Assembly: GCF_000389635.1 (NCBI RefSeq)
Contig: NC_021182.1
Location: 1,612,001-1,676,000 of the forward strand
Origin: Clostridium pasteurianum BC1
Lineage (GTDB): Bacteria; Bacillota; Clostridia; Clostridiales; Clostridiaceae
Reading direction: 5' to 3'
DNA length: 64,000 nucleotides
The position numbers and the translations under genes were made by a program. The notes under the pieces were generated by a model. It saw only the letters and a program-made list of their open reading frames with translations. It was not told the DNA's origin and did not search any database. The stretch's first letter is position 1. The number at the start of each line of letters is the position of its first letter. Of the stretch, positions 1 through 8,432 are shown in pieces.

Positions 1-20
1 TCAATTAAATAATAACCCAT
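1..20 (-). CDS. 5' end of an unidentified minus-strand gene (cut by window edge)
   Basis: Only six codons (M-G-Y-Y-L-I) lie in the window. On the minus strand an ATG at position 20 is preceded by a GAGGAG-like ribosome binding site at the usual distance. That arrangement suggests a real start diverging from the LarA-like gene. Nothing can be said about function. Confidence 0.3.
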
Positions 21-164
21 TTTATTAAACTCCTCTATAGCCTGTAAAGAAGGCTTGTTTAATTATATACATTATATTGAAATTGATGATATAATTGTCA
101 TATAAATAAACTATAAGTTAGTACACACTTGTAGGATATGACTACATTATACAAGGAGGATATG

Positions 165-1430
165 ATGAATAAATTTTTAATTACTTTGGAAAAAGACTCT
201 ATTTGTCAAGAAGAAATTGAAAAGCAAATTGATATTTTAATAGATCAATGTAAATTGAATGATATAAAGAAAATTCTAATTATTCCGCCTGATTTTACAA
301 GATGTTACTCTATGGCAGGAGATATTACGCAAATTTTATATCACAAGATTTCTCCATCCTGTCATGTAGACATAATGCCAGCTATTGGTACTCATATGGC
401 AATGAATGAGGAAGAGTTAGACAAGATGTTTGGTAATGAAATTCAAAGAGATGCTTTTATAGTTCACCACTGGAAAAATGATACTGTATCACTAGGGCTA
501 GTTCCCAAAAAATTTGTAAGCAAGCTTTCACAGGGATTATTTAATGAGGATATTGAAGTTGAAGTAAATAAACGATTGATAAGTGGTGAATACGGACTTA
601 TTTTATCAGTAGGGCAAGTAGTTCCTCACGAAGTTGTAGGAATGGCAAACTATAGTAAAAATATCTTCGTAGGATGTGGTGGTAGACAGATGATTAATAA
701 ATCACATATGCTTAGTGCTATATGCGGTATGGAAAAAGCTATGGGCGTACAAGATACACCTGCACGCCTCGTATTTGACTATGCTCAAGAACATTATTTA
801 GCTGATTTACCTCTTATTTATATACAAACAGTTACAACTATGAAAAATAATAAAGTTGAGCTAAATGGTTTATATATAGGCAATGAAAGGACAGTATTCG
901 AACAGGCAGTGAAACTTAGTCAAAAACTAAACATTACGTATGTAGGTAAACCTGTTAAAAAGGTAGTAGCATATCTTGATGAGCATGAGCTTAAAACTAC
1001 GTGGGTAGGGAATAAAGGCATTTATAGAACAAGGAAAATCGTTGCAGACGGAGGAGAATTAATTCTCTTAGCACCTGGAATTAGAAGCTTTGGAGAAAAT
1101 GAGGAAGTCAATCGTGCAATCTGTAAATATGGATATAAGGGACGTGACTATGTATTGAACTTATATAATACTGTCCCTGAAATTAAGGATAACATGATGG
1201 TTGCGGCACATTTAATTCAAGGCTCTAGCGATGAAAGATTTACAATTACTTATGCAACACAGCATTTAACTAAGGAAGAAATTGAAGGAGTTGGATTTAA
1301 TTATATGCCACTTAGCGAAGCATCTAAGCTATATGATCCAGCAAAACTTGAGGATGGTTATAACATACTTGAAAATGGAGAAGAAATTTACTTTGTAAGG
1401 ACACCTGCAATGGGGCTTTGGACTATTTAA
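165..1430 (+). CDS. LarA-like (lactate racemase / DUF2088) family protein
   Basis: The 421-aa product matches the two-domain layout of the LarA/DUF2088 family, whose founding member is the nickel-pincer lactate racemase. Family-type motifs are visible: GTHMAMNEEE near residue 77 and a PHEVVGMANYSKN segment with His near 155 and Lys near 165, the area that carries the cofactor-binding His and Lys in LarA. An in-frame ATG at 138 exists, but the ribosome binding site AAGGAGGA at 153-160 fits the ATG at 165 best. No larB, larC or larE cofactor genes are in view, so the substrate and even nickel dependence are open; other 2-hydroxyacid racemases or epimerases are possible. The broken FCD regulator downstream may once have controlled it (inference). 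Confidence 0.75.
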   Translation: MNKFLITLEKDSICQEEIEKQIDILIDQCKLNDIKKILIIPPDFTRCYSMAGDITQILYHKISPSCHVDIMPAIGTHMAMNEEELDKMFGNEIQRDAFIVHHWKNDTVSLGLVPKKFVSKLSQGLFNEDIEVEVNKRLISGEYGLILSVGQVVPHEVVGMANYSKNIFVGCGGRQMINKSHMLSAICGMEKAMGVQDTPARLVFDYAQEHYLADLPLIYIQTVTTMKNNKVELNGLYIGNERTVFEQAVKLSQKLNITYVGKPVKKVVAYLDEHELKTTWVGNKGIYRTRKIVADGGELILLAPGIRSFGENEEVNRAICKYGYKGRDYVLNLYNTVPEIKDNMMVAAHLIQGSSDERFTITYATQHLTKEEIEGVGFNYMPLSEASKLYDPAKLEDGYNILENGEEIYFVRTPAMGLWTI

Positions 1431-1474
1431 TTATTTGAAAATCTTTATTATAAGTTTAAGATGATTTCTAATAT

Positions 1475-1792
1475 CTATTTTAGGGCCAGAGCTTCTATGT
1501 TAAGTGGTTCTTCTATTAGTAACAATCTGAAATCCAAATTAAATGCAAGTTTTTCAAATAAGTCTGCAGATTCTTCCATAGGCTTCATAAAGTGTTGACG
1601 GAGCACAGCTTCAATATATTCAGAGGATTTTTTGTTTTTTATAGCATCAAGCAGCAGCTTGTGTTCACTGATAATTAACTCTATATTTGGATTATCACCG
1701 TATAAAATGCGGATTAAACGGACTCGAGCATAGTGTATGACGATCATTTCCACGCATTCCCAAAGTCTGCTTTTATGACAAATATTAAACAT
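1475..1792 (-). pseudogene. Truncated GntR-family regulator (FCD ligand-binding domain only)
   Basis: The 105 codons encode a helical segment of the type that forms the end of FCD domains in FadR/GntR regulators, including HYARVRLIRILYG and a later His in LRQHFMKPMEE that fit the family's metal/ligand-binding His pattern. Complete members are about 220-240 aa and begin with a winged-helix DNA-binding domain, which is absent here. The frame stops abruptly at about 1790, where an unrelated plus-strand remnant begins. The ATG at 1792 has no convincing ribosome binding site. I read this as the 3' remnant of a regulator convergent with the LarA-like gene. Confidence 0.65.
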
Positions 1793-2123
1793 GGCTCAAA
1801 ATAGCTTAGAAAATGATGAATTTGAATTAGAATTAATATAACAACAAATATTTGGAGCAACCGTTGCTATAACAGCATATATAGTTCTTATTATTTCTGC
1901 AAATCAAGCTAGGCAAGCTATTCTTCAAAGGGAAATGGGTATACAAGTATCCAATAATTTACAACCAAATCAAATAGAAGCTTTTTCAAGTTTTCTTGTT
2001 CTCACATCGAGTATTATTTTAGGCAACGTTGCTTTTACTAGGCTTAAAGAAATGGAAAATAGTCAATTAAAATTTTCCCACACTTTTCCCACAAAAGTTT
2101 CAGATAACTCTAGTTTTGGTTAG
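1791..2123 (+). pseudogene. Small membrane protein ORF broken by an in-frame stop
   Basis: Reading from the ATG at 1791 gives 16 sensible codons, then TAA at 1839-1841, then a continuous frame with two hydrophobic segments (ATVAITAYIVLII and FLVLTSSIILGNVAF) separated by a short polar loop. The frame ends inside the direct repeat that starts at 2066, so its last ~20 residues are encoded by repeat sequence. The nonsense codon, the missing ribosome binding site and the abrupt boundary with the FCD fragment all point to a decayed gene. The family is not recognised. Confidence 0.5.
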
Positions 2124-2312
2124 AAAGTATAAGTAAGCAAAGCTAGTAATATCAACATTTATAGAAAAGTGCAGAAAAATAAAAAGCCATTAAAACAAAT
2201 CTGAAGGCCGGAAGTTTGAGTCTCCCTGGGTACACCAAAGCCTTGATACAAGCCGGTTTACGCATGATGTAGATTCGCTTGTATTTTTATTTTCCCACAA
2301 AAGTTATAGATA
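2066..2312 (+). repeat. Long direct repeat, copy A (att-like)
   Basis: This 247-bp stretch aligns end to end, with the same length and only scattered substitutions, to 7900-8146. Near its middle (about 2200-2236) it contains a segment resembling the 3' end of a tRNA, with a T-arm-like stretch and a terminal CTGGGTACACCA. This is the kind of sequence used as an attachment site by tyrosine-recombinase elements. No complete tRNA cloverleaf is present. Confidence 0.7.
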
Positions 2313-2381
2313 CATTTAGTTTCTTTTAGAAGAGCAGCTTATAAATTTAGTAAGACCAATTAGTAAGGGTAGAACATAACT

Positions 2382-2522
2382 ATGATGGAGCGATTACTGT
2401 TTTTGTTGATAGTAGAGCAATCAACTATTACTAACACCAGAAACTTAAACGATTATTTCGGACTATTTAGTAATGTAGCTGATCAAGTTGAAATAACAAG
2501 ATTTGAATATTGCTATATTTAA
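2382..2522 (+). pseudogene. Possible remnant of a small gene
   Basis: A 46-codon frame from ATG 2382 ends with a plausible globular tail (NDYFGLFSNVADQVEITR). Its first part reads more sensibly in another frame (DGAITVFVDSRAINYY from about 2381), as expected if a single indel split an older gene. There is no ribosome binding site and no recognisable family. It lies inside the repeat-flanked decaying region. Confidence 0.25.
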
Positions 2523-2611
2523 CAATTACAAAAATATAGTAAATTAAATTTAATAGAACATATCAATAAATCTTTCTTTTATCCGAAATAATAAATAGGA
2601 AGGTGGTTATT

Positions 2612-2914
2612 GTGTAAACATTGTTAGATTTAAAAGATTGAGATAAAATATATTTGTACAAAAGCAGATTAAAATTAAATGATATTAAAAAAGACAAAAT
2701 TGTTACGGTAAGAAATTTGAAACAAAAATTAGTAGAATATGGTTCTGATGACTTAGAAAGACTTGATTATATTTTTGAAGCCATTACTTCTCACAAAGTA
2801 ATAAAAATGAATAGCGATAGTTTATTTGGTTTTAATTTTATAAAAGTAGATAATTTAAAAAAGAAAATTAACACAGAAATAGAAAATTTGCAAAACATCT
2901 TAACCTATTTATAA
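2612..2914 (+). pseudogene. Small unidentified gene with two in-frame stops
   Basis: A good ribosome binding site (GGAAGGTGG, about 2598-2606) precedes a GTG at 2612. The second codon is TAA (2615-2617) and codon 10 is TGA (2639-2641), after which the same frame stays open for 86 further codons. The product would be a charged, helical protein of about 100 aa rich in Lys, Asp and Asn. A TTG at 2654 could in principle restart translation but has no ribosome binding site. The gene looks recently inactivated. The family is not recognised. Confidence 0.5.
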
Positions 2915-3024
2915 TTTATAATAGGATACGGAGTATCACAAAGCTAGATAAATCAAGGCGTATAGATATATTTTTATAAGAGATAATTAATCAAGTTTAA
3001 GTTAAAAGAAAATTTATGAAAATG

Positions 3025-3053
3025 TTTACATAAATGTAAATTTATGTTAAAAT
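3025..3053 (+). promoter_or_regulatory. Promoter for a 36-aa membrane peptide
   Basis: TTTACA at 3025-3030 and TAAAAT at 3048-3053 are 17 bp apart, a standard vegetative spacing. The -35 region sits in an inverted repeat (TTTACAT-AA-ATGTAAA), which could be an operator. Transcription would start just upstream of the micropeptide at 3099. Confidence 0.5.
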
Positions 3054-3098
3054 ATTACAAAAGGAAGAGAAAACTATTGTTAAGCGAGGTGAGTTGAT

Positions 3099-3209
3099 AT
3101 GTTATTTTTAATATCTATCTTTAGTATTGCTTTAGTGAATTGCATAATAGTAATGTCGTTATGCAAAGCTGCTTCAAAGGAAACGCCTGTCTATAACAAA
3201 AAAATTTAG
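3099..3209 (+). CDS. 36-aa single-span membrane micropeptide
   Basis: The ORF has a ribosome binding site (GCGAGGTGAG) at good spacing and encodes a hydrophobic N-terminal half (FLISIFSIALVNCIIVMS) followed by a short polar tail (KAASKETPVYNKKI). Together with the promoter at 3025-3053 and the terminator at 3246-3272 it forms a compact transcription unit of about 210 nt. It could be a type I toxin-like or regulatory membrane peptide, but no antisense RNA was identified and no family is recognised. Confidence 0.5.
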   Translation: MLFLISIFSIALVNCIIVMSLCKAASKETPVYNKKI

Positions 3210-3245
3210 GCGTATACTTTGTTAATTACTAATATCGTATATGAT

Positions 3246-3272
3246 GAGAGTGGTGAATCTACTCTCTTTTTT
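3246..3272 (+). terminator. Rho-independent terminator after the 36-aa peptide
   Basis: GAGAGTGG and CTACTCTC form an 8-bp stem (one G-U pair) around a TGAAT loop, followed immediately by a run of T. Confidence 0.75.
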
Positions 3273-3391
3273 ATTGAATAATAGGATAATAAGTTGAAAC
3301 TAAGCAGCTCTTAAAATACATTGGTACCAAGCAACATATTAGCTTCAGCTTGGGTATTAAAGATAAAGATCATAGTATATAATAATTGAAA

Positions 3392-3427
3392 AGCCTAGGG
3401 TGAGATGCTCTAGGTTTTATTTTTTTA
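3392..3427 (+). terminator. Terminator-like hairpin
   Basis: CCTAG and CTAGG pair around GGTGAGATGCT and are followed by TTTTATTTTTTT. No convincing coding sequence lies between this and the previous terminator, so it may end a short RNA or a decayed gene. Confidence 0.5.
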
Positions 3428-3519
3428 TAAAGTGTCGACATGTAAATACAAACATTTTAAATATAACGTGATATTATGTAATAATATATGAATTGTTATA
3501 ACATAATTGAGGCGAAAAA

Positions 3520-3597
3520 ATGAGAAAAGTATTAATTATTATCATGGTGTTTACTTTAATCATGGCCATGTTTATTTTATATTTGTATTTAATTTAG
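3520..3597 (+). CDS. 25-aa hydrophobic micropeptide
   Basis: A GAGG ribosome binding site seven bases before an ATG leads into a 25-codon frame that is almost entirely hydrophobic after the start MRKV, with LIIIMVFTLIMAMFILYLYL as one predicted span. The size and composition resemble small membrane peptides, but the sequence is too short to assign. The following 200 bases are AT-rich with small hairpins. Confidence 0.4.
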   Translation: MRKVLIIIMVFTLIMAMFILYLYLI

Positions 3598-4273
3598 AGA
3601 TATATTTGAGGGATTATTTTATACATAAAAAGTAGGCGACTTTTGCAAGCCACCTTTAAGTAGGTTAAGTGTATGCAATTTGTAAGTGCATTTAACATAT
3701 TATTTAGAAAGTCGCAAAAGAGGTTAATAATGAAAAATACAATAGTAGTATTTGAAAGTTTATATAATTTATACATAAAAAATAGATGTATCTGGGGATA
3801 CATCTTTAAGTAATATCATGGAATAAATCAAAAAAACTAATATTTATAATATCATATAAGATTATAATATTCAATATTAAAAGAGATGCGCCACAAGGGC
3901 ACATCTGGGAGTGATATTTGTGAAAATTAGCAAACATTATTCTACTAGCAGTCTTTTATAGAGTTTAAAGGAGAAGTATAGCATAGCTAAAGCTTACACT
4001 ATATATTATATGTACAAGCAGTAAAAAGGTACACCCGTAATATTGTGTACCTTTTTAGATTGGTAAATAAAAACTTTATAAAGAGATTTAATGAAAAAAG
4101 TTTCATCATAATTATATTATCGGCAGATATTGTGAATTTATACAATATTAAAAAAGATGCATCTAAATATTAACTATTAAAGTAAATATGTGTAATTTAA
4201 TAAAATACCTTTAATTTAGGTATCCTTATGGTAAAATTGTTAATAATGTTTTTTTAGCAGGAGGATAAAACAA
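3598..4273. other. Intergenic DNA with serial small hairpins
   Basis: No gene is well supported here. Two related blocks share TTATACATAAAAA followed by a hairpin and TTTAAGTA (about 3621-3664 and 3768-3813). The second has a perfect GATGTATC/GATACATC stem. Another hairpin (AGATGCGCC/GGGCACATCT) lies at about 3885-3906. Possible peptides of 27 codons (ATG 3730, weak ribosome binding site) and 13 codons (GTG 3920) occur beside the hairpins but are weak calls. Confidence 0.4.
4023..4056 (+). terminator. Strong rho-independent terminator-like hairpin
   Basis: AAAAAGGTACAC and GTGTACCTTTTT form a 12-bp perfect stem around CCGTAATATT. The symmetry allows action in both directions. Confidence 0.7.
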
Positions 4274-4669
4274 ATGGCAAATATAAGATGTAAACAATGT
4301 GTGTTTAAAGATACAGAAGGTAATAAATATCCTTGTATAATTTGTAGGGAAATTATAGATTATAAAACCACTACAAATTATTTTAAATCAATATATGATA
4401 ATGAAAATAATATTATTATGTCTGAAACTAAAAGAAGACTGAAAGAGAGATTATCTGCATTAGCACCTTTGGAATCAAAAGTATTTAGTAAATTTACTGT
4501 TCTTAATAGAAAAAGTATTATGCTAACTGCATTTGTATTCAATAGAAATAAAGGTATTACAATATATAAAATAATAGATAGGAATGGTGAATTAAATGAG
4601 AATGTAATTCTATTAGACAAATATTTATTTGAAGAATTAAATCAGTTCTATAAAGACAATATAAAATAA
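4274..4669 (+). CDS. Small hypothetical protein with N-terminal CxxC pairs
   Basis: The 131-aa frame has a good ribosome binding site (AGGAGG) and starts ATG. The N-terminal part carries two CxxC pairs (CKQC near residue 6 and CIIC near residue 21), which suggests a small zinc-binding module. The remainder is predicted alpha/beta with no signal or membrane segment. No family is recognised. It lies inside the repeat-flanked 2.1-8.1 kb segment. Confidence 0.6.
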   Translation: MANIRCKQCVFKDTEGNKYPCIICREIIDYKTTTNYFKSIYDNENNIIMSETKRRLKERLSALAPLESKVFSKFTVLNRKSIMLTAFVFNRNKGITIYKIIDRNGELNENVILLDKYLFEELNQFYKDNIK

Positions 4670-4920
4670 AAAGGAGTAGCTTATATAGGAGGGATCTGAT
4701 TTTTTTATCCAGTATACAACTTTATTTCAAGTAAAGAATTTTTTCCATGGTACATCACCTGCCATTTTAATAGATTACATGATAAATCGTACAAAGAAAA
4801 AACGGTTATTTTTATAAATCTACCATTCGATAAATTTACAATATTTAACATTTGATTTACAGTAGCTTAATGAATCAGGAGTAGACTATTAAGTGTAAAA
4901 AGAAATGGAGATGATAAAAA

Positions 4921-7701
4921 GTGGCGAAAAAATCAGGTAAAAAGAAAAAACTTATAGCTGGATTAACATTAGGTATTCTTCTTTTTGGATCTGCTGGAGT
5001 TTATGCTGCACAATATGGTCCATTTGGATTCAATCTTGTAGGAGAACAACCCAATGGCTCTGTTCTAACTCCTGTTAACCAGTTGATTACACCAGCTGGT
5101 ACACAAATTAAATTTGGAGGAAACCCAATTTCCGTCGCCGTCAATCCGAATGGAAAAACGGCTGCAACAATCGTTGGTAGAAATAATTATGGGGGTAAAG
5201 GAATTAACGTAGTTGATCTGGCGTCTGGAAAAATGATTAAACAAGATATAAGTTTAGGTCTTTCCTACATGTGGGGATTGGCTTATTCATCAGATGGAAG
5301 TCAACTTTATGCCACTGGCTCATCCGGAACCACAGGGAAAGTAGTTGTGATGTCCATCGGTACAGATGGAACTCCAACAATTCAAAAAAGTATTTCCTTA
5401 CCAAACGCAACTGTTGGCGGAAATATCAACCCACTTGACATAAGAGTTACTCCTCAAGGCAAGCTGCTAATTGCCCTAAACCGTGATAACAGCCTTGGCG
5501 TTCTTGACCCAAAAACAGGTGCATTGACCAAAGTTGCAGTAGGTAATGCGCCAACAAGTATTTTAGTTAATGAGAATATCGCTTATGTAACCAACCAAGG
5601 GGGACGAGCAGCACAATCAGGCGACACGACGATTGATTCTTCAGGAACGAAAGTGGTTGTTGATCCTAAGACAGGTGCTACTTCCACAGGAAGCGTTTCT
5701 GTTGTTGCTCTTACTACGAACACGGTCATTAAGACAATCCCTATTGGTGTACAGCCAGAACGTATGACCCAGTCAGGTCAATATGTTTTTGTTGCAAATA
5801 CAAATAGCGATACTGTTTCCGTCATTGATACGAAAACAAATAATGTGGTACAAACCATTGACATTAAGCCATATCCAAATTCTCCAAAGGGATCTGCACC
5901 AAACGCTGTAACAGTGATAGATGGTAAGTTAATGGTCAGCCTTGGTCGTGACAATGCCATTGCCGTATATGATTGGAAAGCTCCTGACGTAACCAATAAT
6001 AAGGATGGCCATAATAATAACCAGCCTGAACTATTAGGACTGTTACCAACCGCATGGTTCCCAGTGGATATCGCCGTGGCTACTACTAATAAAAAATTAG
6101 TAGTAGCCAATGCAGATGGAATTGGTTCTCGCGGACCGGCACGTGATCTAACCATTCAAGGAATTACGGTAACAGGTCACTCTTCTTATGCGCAAGAAGG
6201 ATCCCTTTCATTGATTCCATTTCCTAATCCTGAAGATATAGCTAAAAGTACAACGCAAGTATACGCTAACAACAACTGGTATGGCTTAAAAGATTTAAAC
6301 GCGAAGCCGCGGAAAAATATAAAACCTGTGGCTATGCCCGAACGAGTGGGCGAGCCTTCAACCATTAAGCACGTATTCTATATTATAAAAGAAAACAGAA
6401 CGTATGACCAAGTACTAGGTGACCTTGGAAAAGGAAATAGTGAACCAGCTTTAGCGCAGTTCCCTCAAAAAGTAACTCCTAACTTGCATAAATTAGCAAA
6501 TACTTTCCCACTTCTAGATAATATGTATACTTCGGGTATCCAATCAGCAAGTGGACATCAATGGGTCATGCAAGGAACAAATACAGACTATGAAGATAAA
6601 GAAACAGATACTGGAAATGTAAAAAGTTATCCTGGTGGAGCAGGAGATGCCATGGCATATGCCCCTACAGGTCATCTTTGGGATCAAGCAGAAAAATATC
6701 AAAAATCTGTTGAGAATTTCGGGGAAGATACAACAAGCTTTACAGGTTCAGCACCATATGGAAATTGGACAGATTGGTATAAAGATTACCAAATTCTTGA
6801 TGGACAACAAAAAGGTAACCTTCATGTACCAGTAGGAAACTATTCGGCTACATCTGATATTCCGTCACTTGGACCAATTACTTATAAGCCATTCCCAACA
6901 TTTGATACGAATATTCCAGATCAGTACCGATTTGAAATTTTTAAACAAGAATTTGAAAAACATGTAAAAAATAAAGACTTACCAGCATTGAACACTATGT
7001 GGGTAATGGATGACCACACGGCTGGAACGTCAACAGACAATCCAACACCACAAGCAATGGTTGCTGACAATGACTTAGCCGTAGGTAAAATTGTTGACTT
7101 GATTTCACACAGTCCATACTGGAAAGATTCTGTTGTTTTTATCACAGAAGATGATGCCCAAAATGGATTAGACCACGTTGACGGCCATCGTCAGCCTGCT
7201 TACGTTATCAGCCCTTGGGTGAAGAGAGGAATTACGGATAGCCACTATTGGACTATAATTAACATGGTTCGCAGTATTGAACAAATTCTTGGAATTCCTG
7301 CTATGAACCAAAACGACTTCGCCGCAGAGCCGATGAGTGAGCTCTTCACGAATAAACCAGATTTCACACCATATAATTTTGAACAAAACCAAATTCCACT
7401 TGACACATTGAATGGACAACCAAGTTCAAATACGGCAGCACTGTCTAACACACAAAATGTAACACCTGAAGCAAAAGACCTTTCGAAACAGTGGACAGAA
7501 TGGTCAAACAATAACAAAGATAAATTTTCTGGGAAACATGCAACACCAGATGCTGTTAACGCGAACATGCTTAACCATGCTGTATGGTATGCGACAAAGG
7601 GCTTTGATAAACCGTATCCAGGAGAGAAAAAGGCACTTACACCAGATGAAGTAATGAAACAACCTGAAAGCAGTGCACCATCACCTGCTGATAACGACTA
7701 A
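4921..7701 (+). CDS. Secreted YncE-like beta-propeller / phosphoesterase fusion protein
   Basis: The 926-aa protein starts at a GTG with a GGAGATGAT ribosome binding site. It begins with a Lys-rich n-region and hydrophobic stretch typical of a signal peptide (about residues 1-30). Residues of about 50-430 hold repeated YncE/WD-type blades (for example VANTNSDTVSVIDTKTNNVV). Residues from about 480 match the phosphoesterase/alkaline-phosphatase-like fold, with FYIIKENRTYDQVLGDLG at the start of the domain and the metal-site region FITEDDAQNGLDHVDGHR near 742. Family knowledge suggests release of phosphate from organic phosphates outside the cell; the substrate is unknown. Codon use is visibly more GC-rich than neighbouring genes and Bacillus-like in style, and the gene lies between the direct repeats, which together suggest horizontal acquisition. 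Confidence 0.85.
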   Translation: MAKKSGKKKKLIAGLTLGILLFGSAGVYAAQYGPFGFNLVGEQPNGSVLTPVNQLITPAGTQIKFGGNPISVAVNPNGKTAATIVGRNNYGGKGINVVDLASGKMIKQDISLGLSYMWGLAYSSDGSQLYATGSSGTTGKVVVMSIGTDGTPTIQKSISLPNATVGGNINPLDIRVTPQGKLLIALNRDNSLGVLDPKTGALTKVAVGNAPTSILVNENIAYVTNQGGRAAQSGDTTIDSSGTKVVVDPKTGATSTGSVSVVALTTNTVIKTIPIGVQPERMTQSGQYVFVANTNSDTVSVIDTKTNNVVQTIDIKPYPNSPKGSAPNAVTVIDGKLMVSLGRDNAIAVYDWKAPDVTNNKDGHNNNQPELLGLLPTAWFPVDIAVATTNKKLVVANADGIGSRGPARDLTIQGITVTGHSSYAQEGSLSLIPFPNPEDIAKSTTQVYANNNWYGLKDLNAKPRKNIKPVAMPERVGEPSTIKHVFYIIKENRTYDQVLGDLGKGNSEPALAQFPQKVTPNLHKLANTFPLLDNMYTSGIQSASGHQWVMQGTNTDYEDKETDTGNVKSYPGGAGDAMAYAPTGHLWDQAEKYQKSVENFGEDTTSFTGSAPYGNWTDWYKDYQILDGQQKGNLHVPVGNYSATSDIPSLGPITYKPFPTFDTNIPDQYRFEIFKQEFEKHVKNKDLPALNTMWVMDDHTAGTSTDNPTPQAMVADNDLAVGKIVDLISHSPYWKDSVVFITEDDAQNGLDHVDGHRQPAYVISPWVKRGITDSHYWTIINMVRSIEQILGIPAMNQNDFAAEPMSELFTNKPDFTPYNFEQNQIPLDTLNGQPSSNTAALSNTQNVTPEAKDLSKQWTEWSNNNKDKFSGKHATPDAVNANMLNHAVWYATKGFDKPYPGEKKALTPDEVMKQPESSAPSPADND

Positions 7702-7737
7702 TCGTTTTATATAGTTATTTCCGTAAAAAATAATTTA

Positions 7738-7769
7738 AAGTAGCTACCCATACAAATGGGTAGCTACTT
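7738..7769 (+). terminator. Hairpin after the phosphoesterase gene
   Basis: AAGTAGCTACCCA and TGGGTAGCTACTT form a 13-bp perfect stem around TACAAA. A clear T-run is missing, so it may act as an RNA-stabilising hairpin or a weak terminator. Confidence 0.6.
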
Positions 7770-7899
7770 GTATTATATAAGGCACAATATTCTTAGTGTG
7801 CCAAGAAATGAAAGGCGATTTCAAATAAAGATTTAATTATATGTTTTTCAAGTATCACTCTACTTAAATTGAAAGCTAGCTTACTCAATCAATAAGCTG

Positions 7900-8146
7900 A
7901 TTAAAATTTCCCCACACTTTTCCAACAAAAGTTTCAGATAGCTATAGTTTTGATTAGAAGGTATAAGTAAGCAAAGCTAGTAATGTCAACATTTATAGGA
8001 AAATGTGGAAAAATAAGAGTCTATTAAAACAAATCTGAAGGTCGAGGGTTCCACTTCCACTGAGTGCACCAAAGCCTTGATATAATCTAGTTTACGGATG
8101 ATGTAAATTTGCTTGTATTTTTATTTTTCTTACAAAAGTTATAGAT
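7900..8146 (+). repeat. Long direct repeat, copy B (att-like)
   Basis: Homologous over its full 247 bp and in the same orientation to 2066-2312. The tRNA-3'-end-like segment (ending GAGTGCACCA at about 8070) is the most divergent part between copies; the flanking stretches TAAGTAAGCAAAGCTAGTAA and ACCAAAGCCTTGATA are almost unchanged. Confidence 0.7.
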
Positions 8147-8432
8147 AGATATAAAAAAATATGCAAATAAATCATTTAATTTTTCATGTTTTTTCTTTTA
8201 TATTGACATTCTTGTCATAGGATAAAAAATTAGAAATTGATTTGTATGGAAATAATAAGATAACACATACTAATATGGTACTAATAAATATTACAGTAGG
8301 AACTGCTATCAGCACTGTATTCAATTTTTATACAATGACAAGCTGCTGTCTGTAATAGGACATGGACCTAAAGGGAAAGCTAACAAATACAAAATAAATC
8401 AAACATTAAACTAATTAAAGGAGGTGTTTTTT
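8147..8432. other. Leader of the matrixin-like gene
   Basis: No gene is supported. A perfect small inverted repeat TGACA-TTCT-TGTCA lies at 8204-8217 and could be an operator. A 26-codon frame (ATG 8275) without a ribosome binding site looks like a remnant. Confidence 0.3.

Noticed and set aside
2190-2240. tRNA gene at the direct repeats
   Set aside because: Only a T-arm-like stretch and a CCA end are visible. No anticodon arm or acceptor partner was found, and the two copies differ most in this part.
3594-3803. 69-codon minus-strand frame with repeated LFFMYK-type segments
   Set aside because: It has no ribosome binding site, and its internal repeat follows from the duplicated hairpin block on the other strand.
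5778-7568. Several long antisense frames within the phosphoesterase gene
   Set aside because: They are shadows of a GC-richer coding region, have no start signals and overlap a well-supported gene.
8275-8355. 26-codon frame upstream of the matrixin-like gene
   Set aside because: No ribosome binding site and no conserved features; kept only as a note on the leader.
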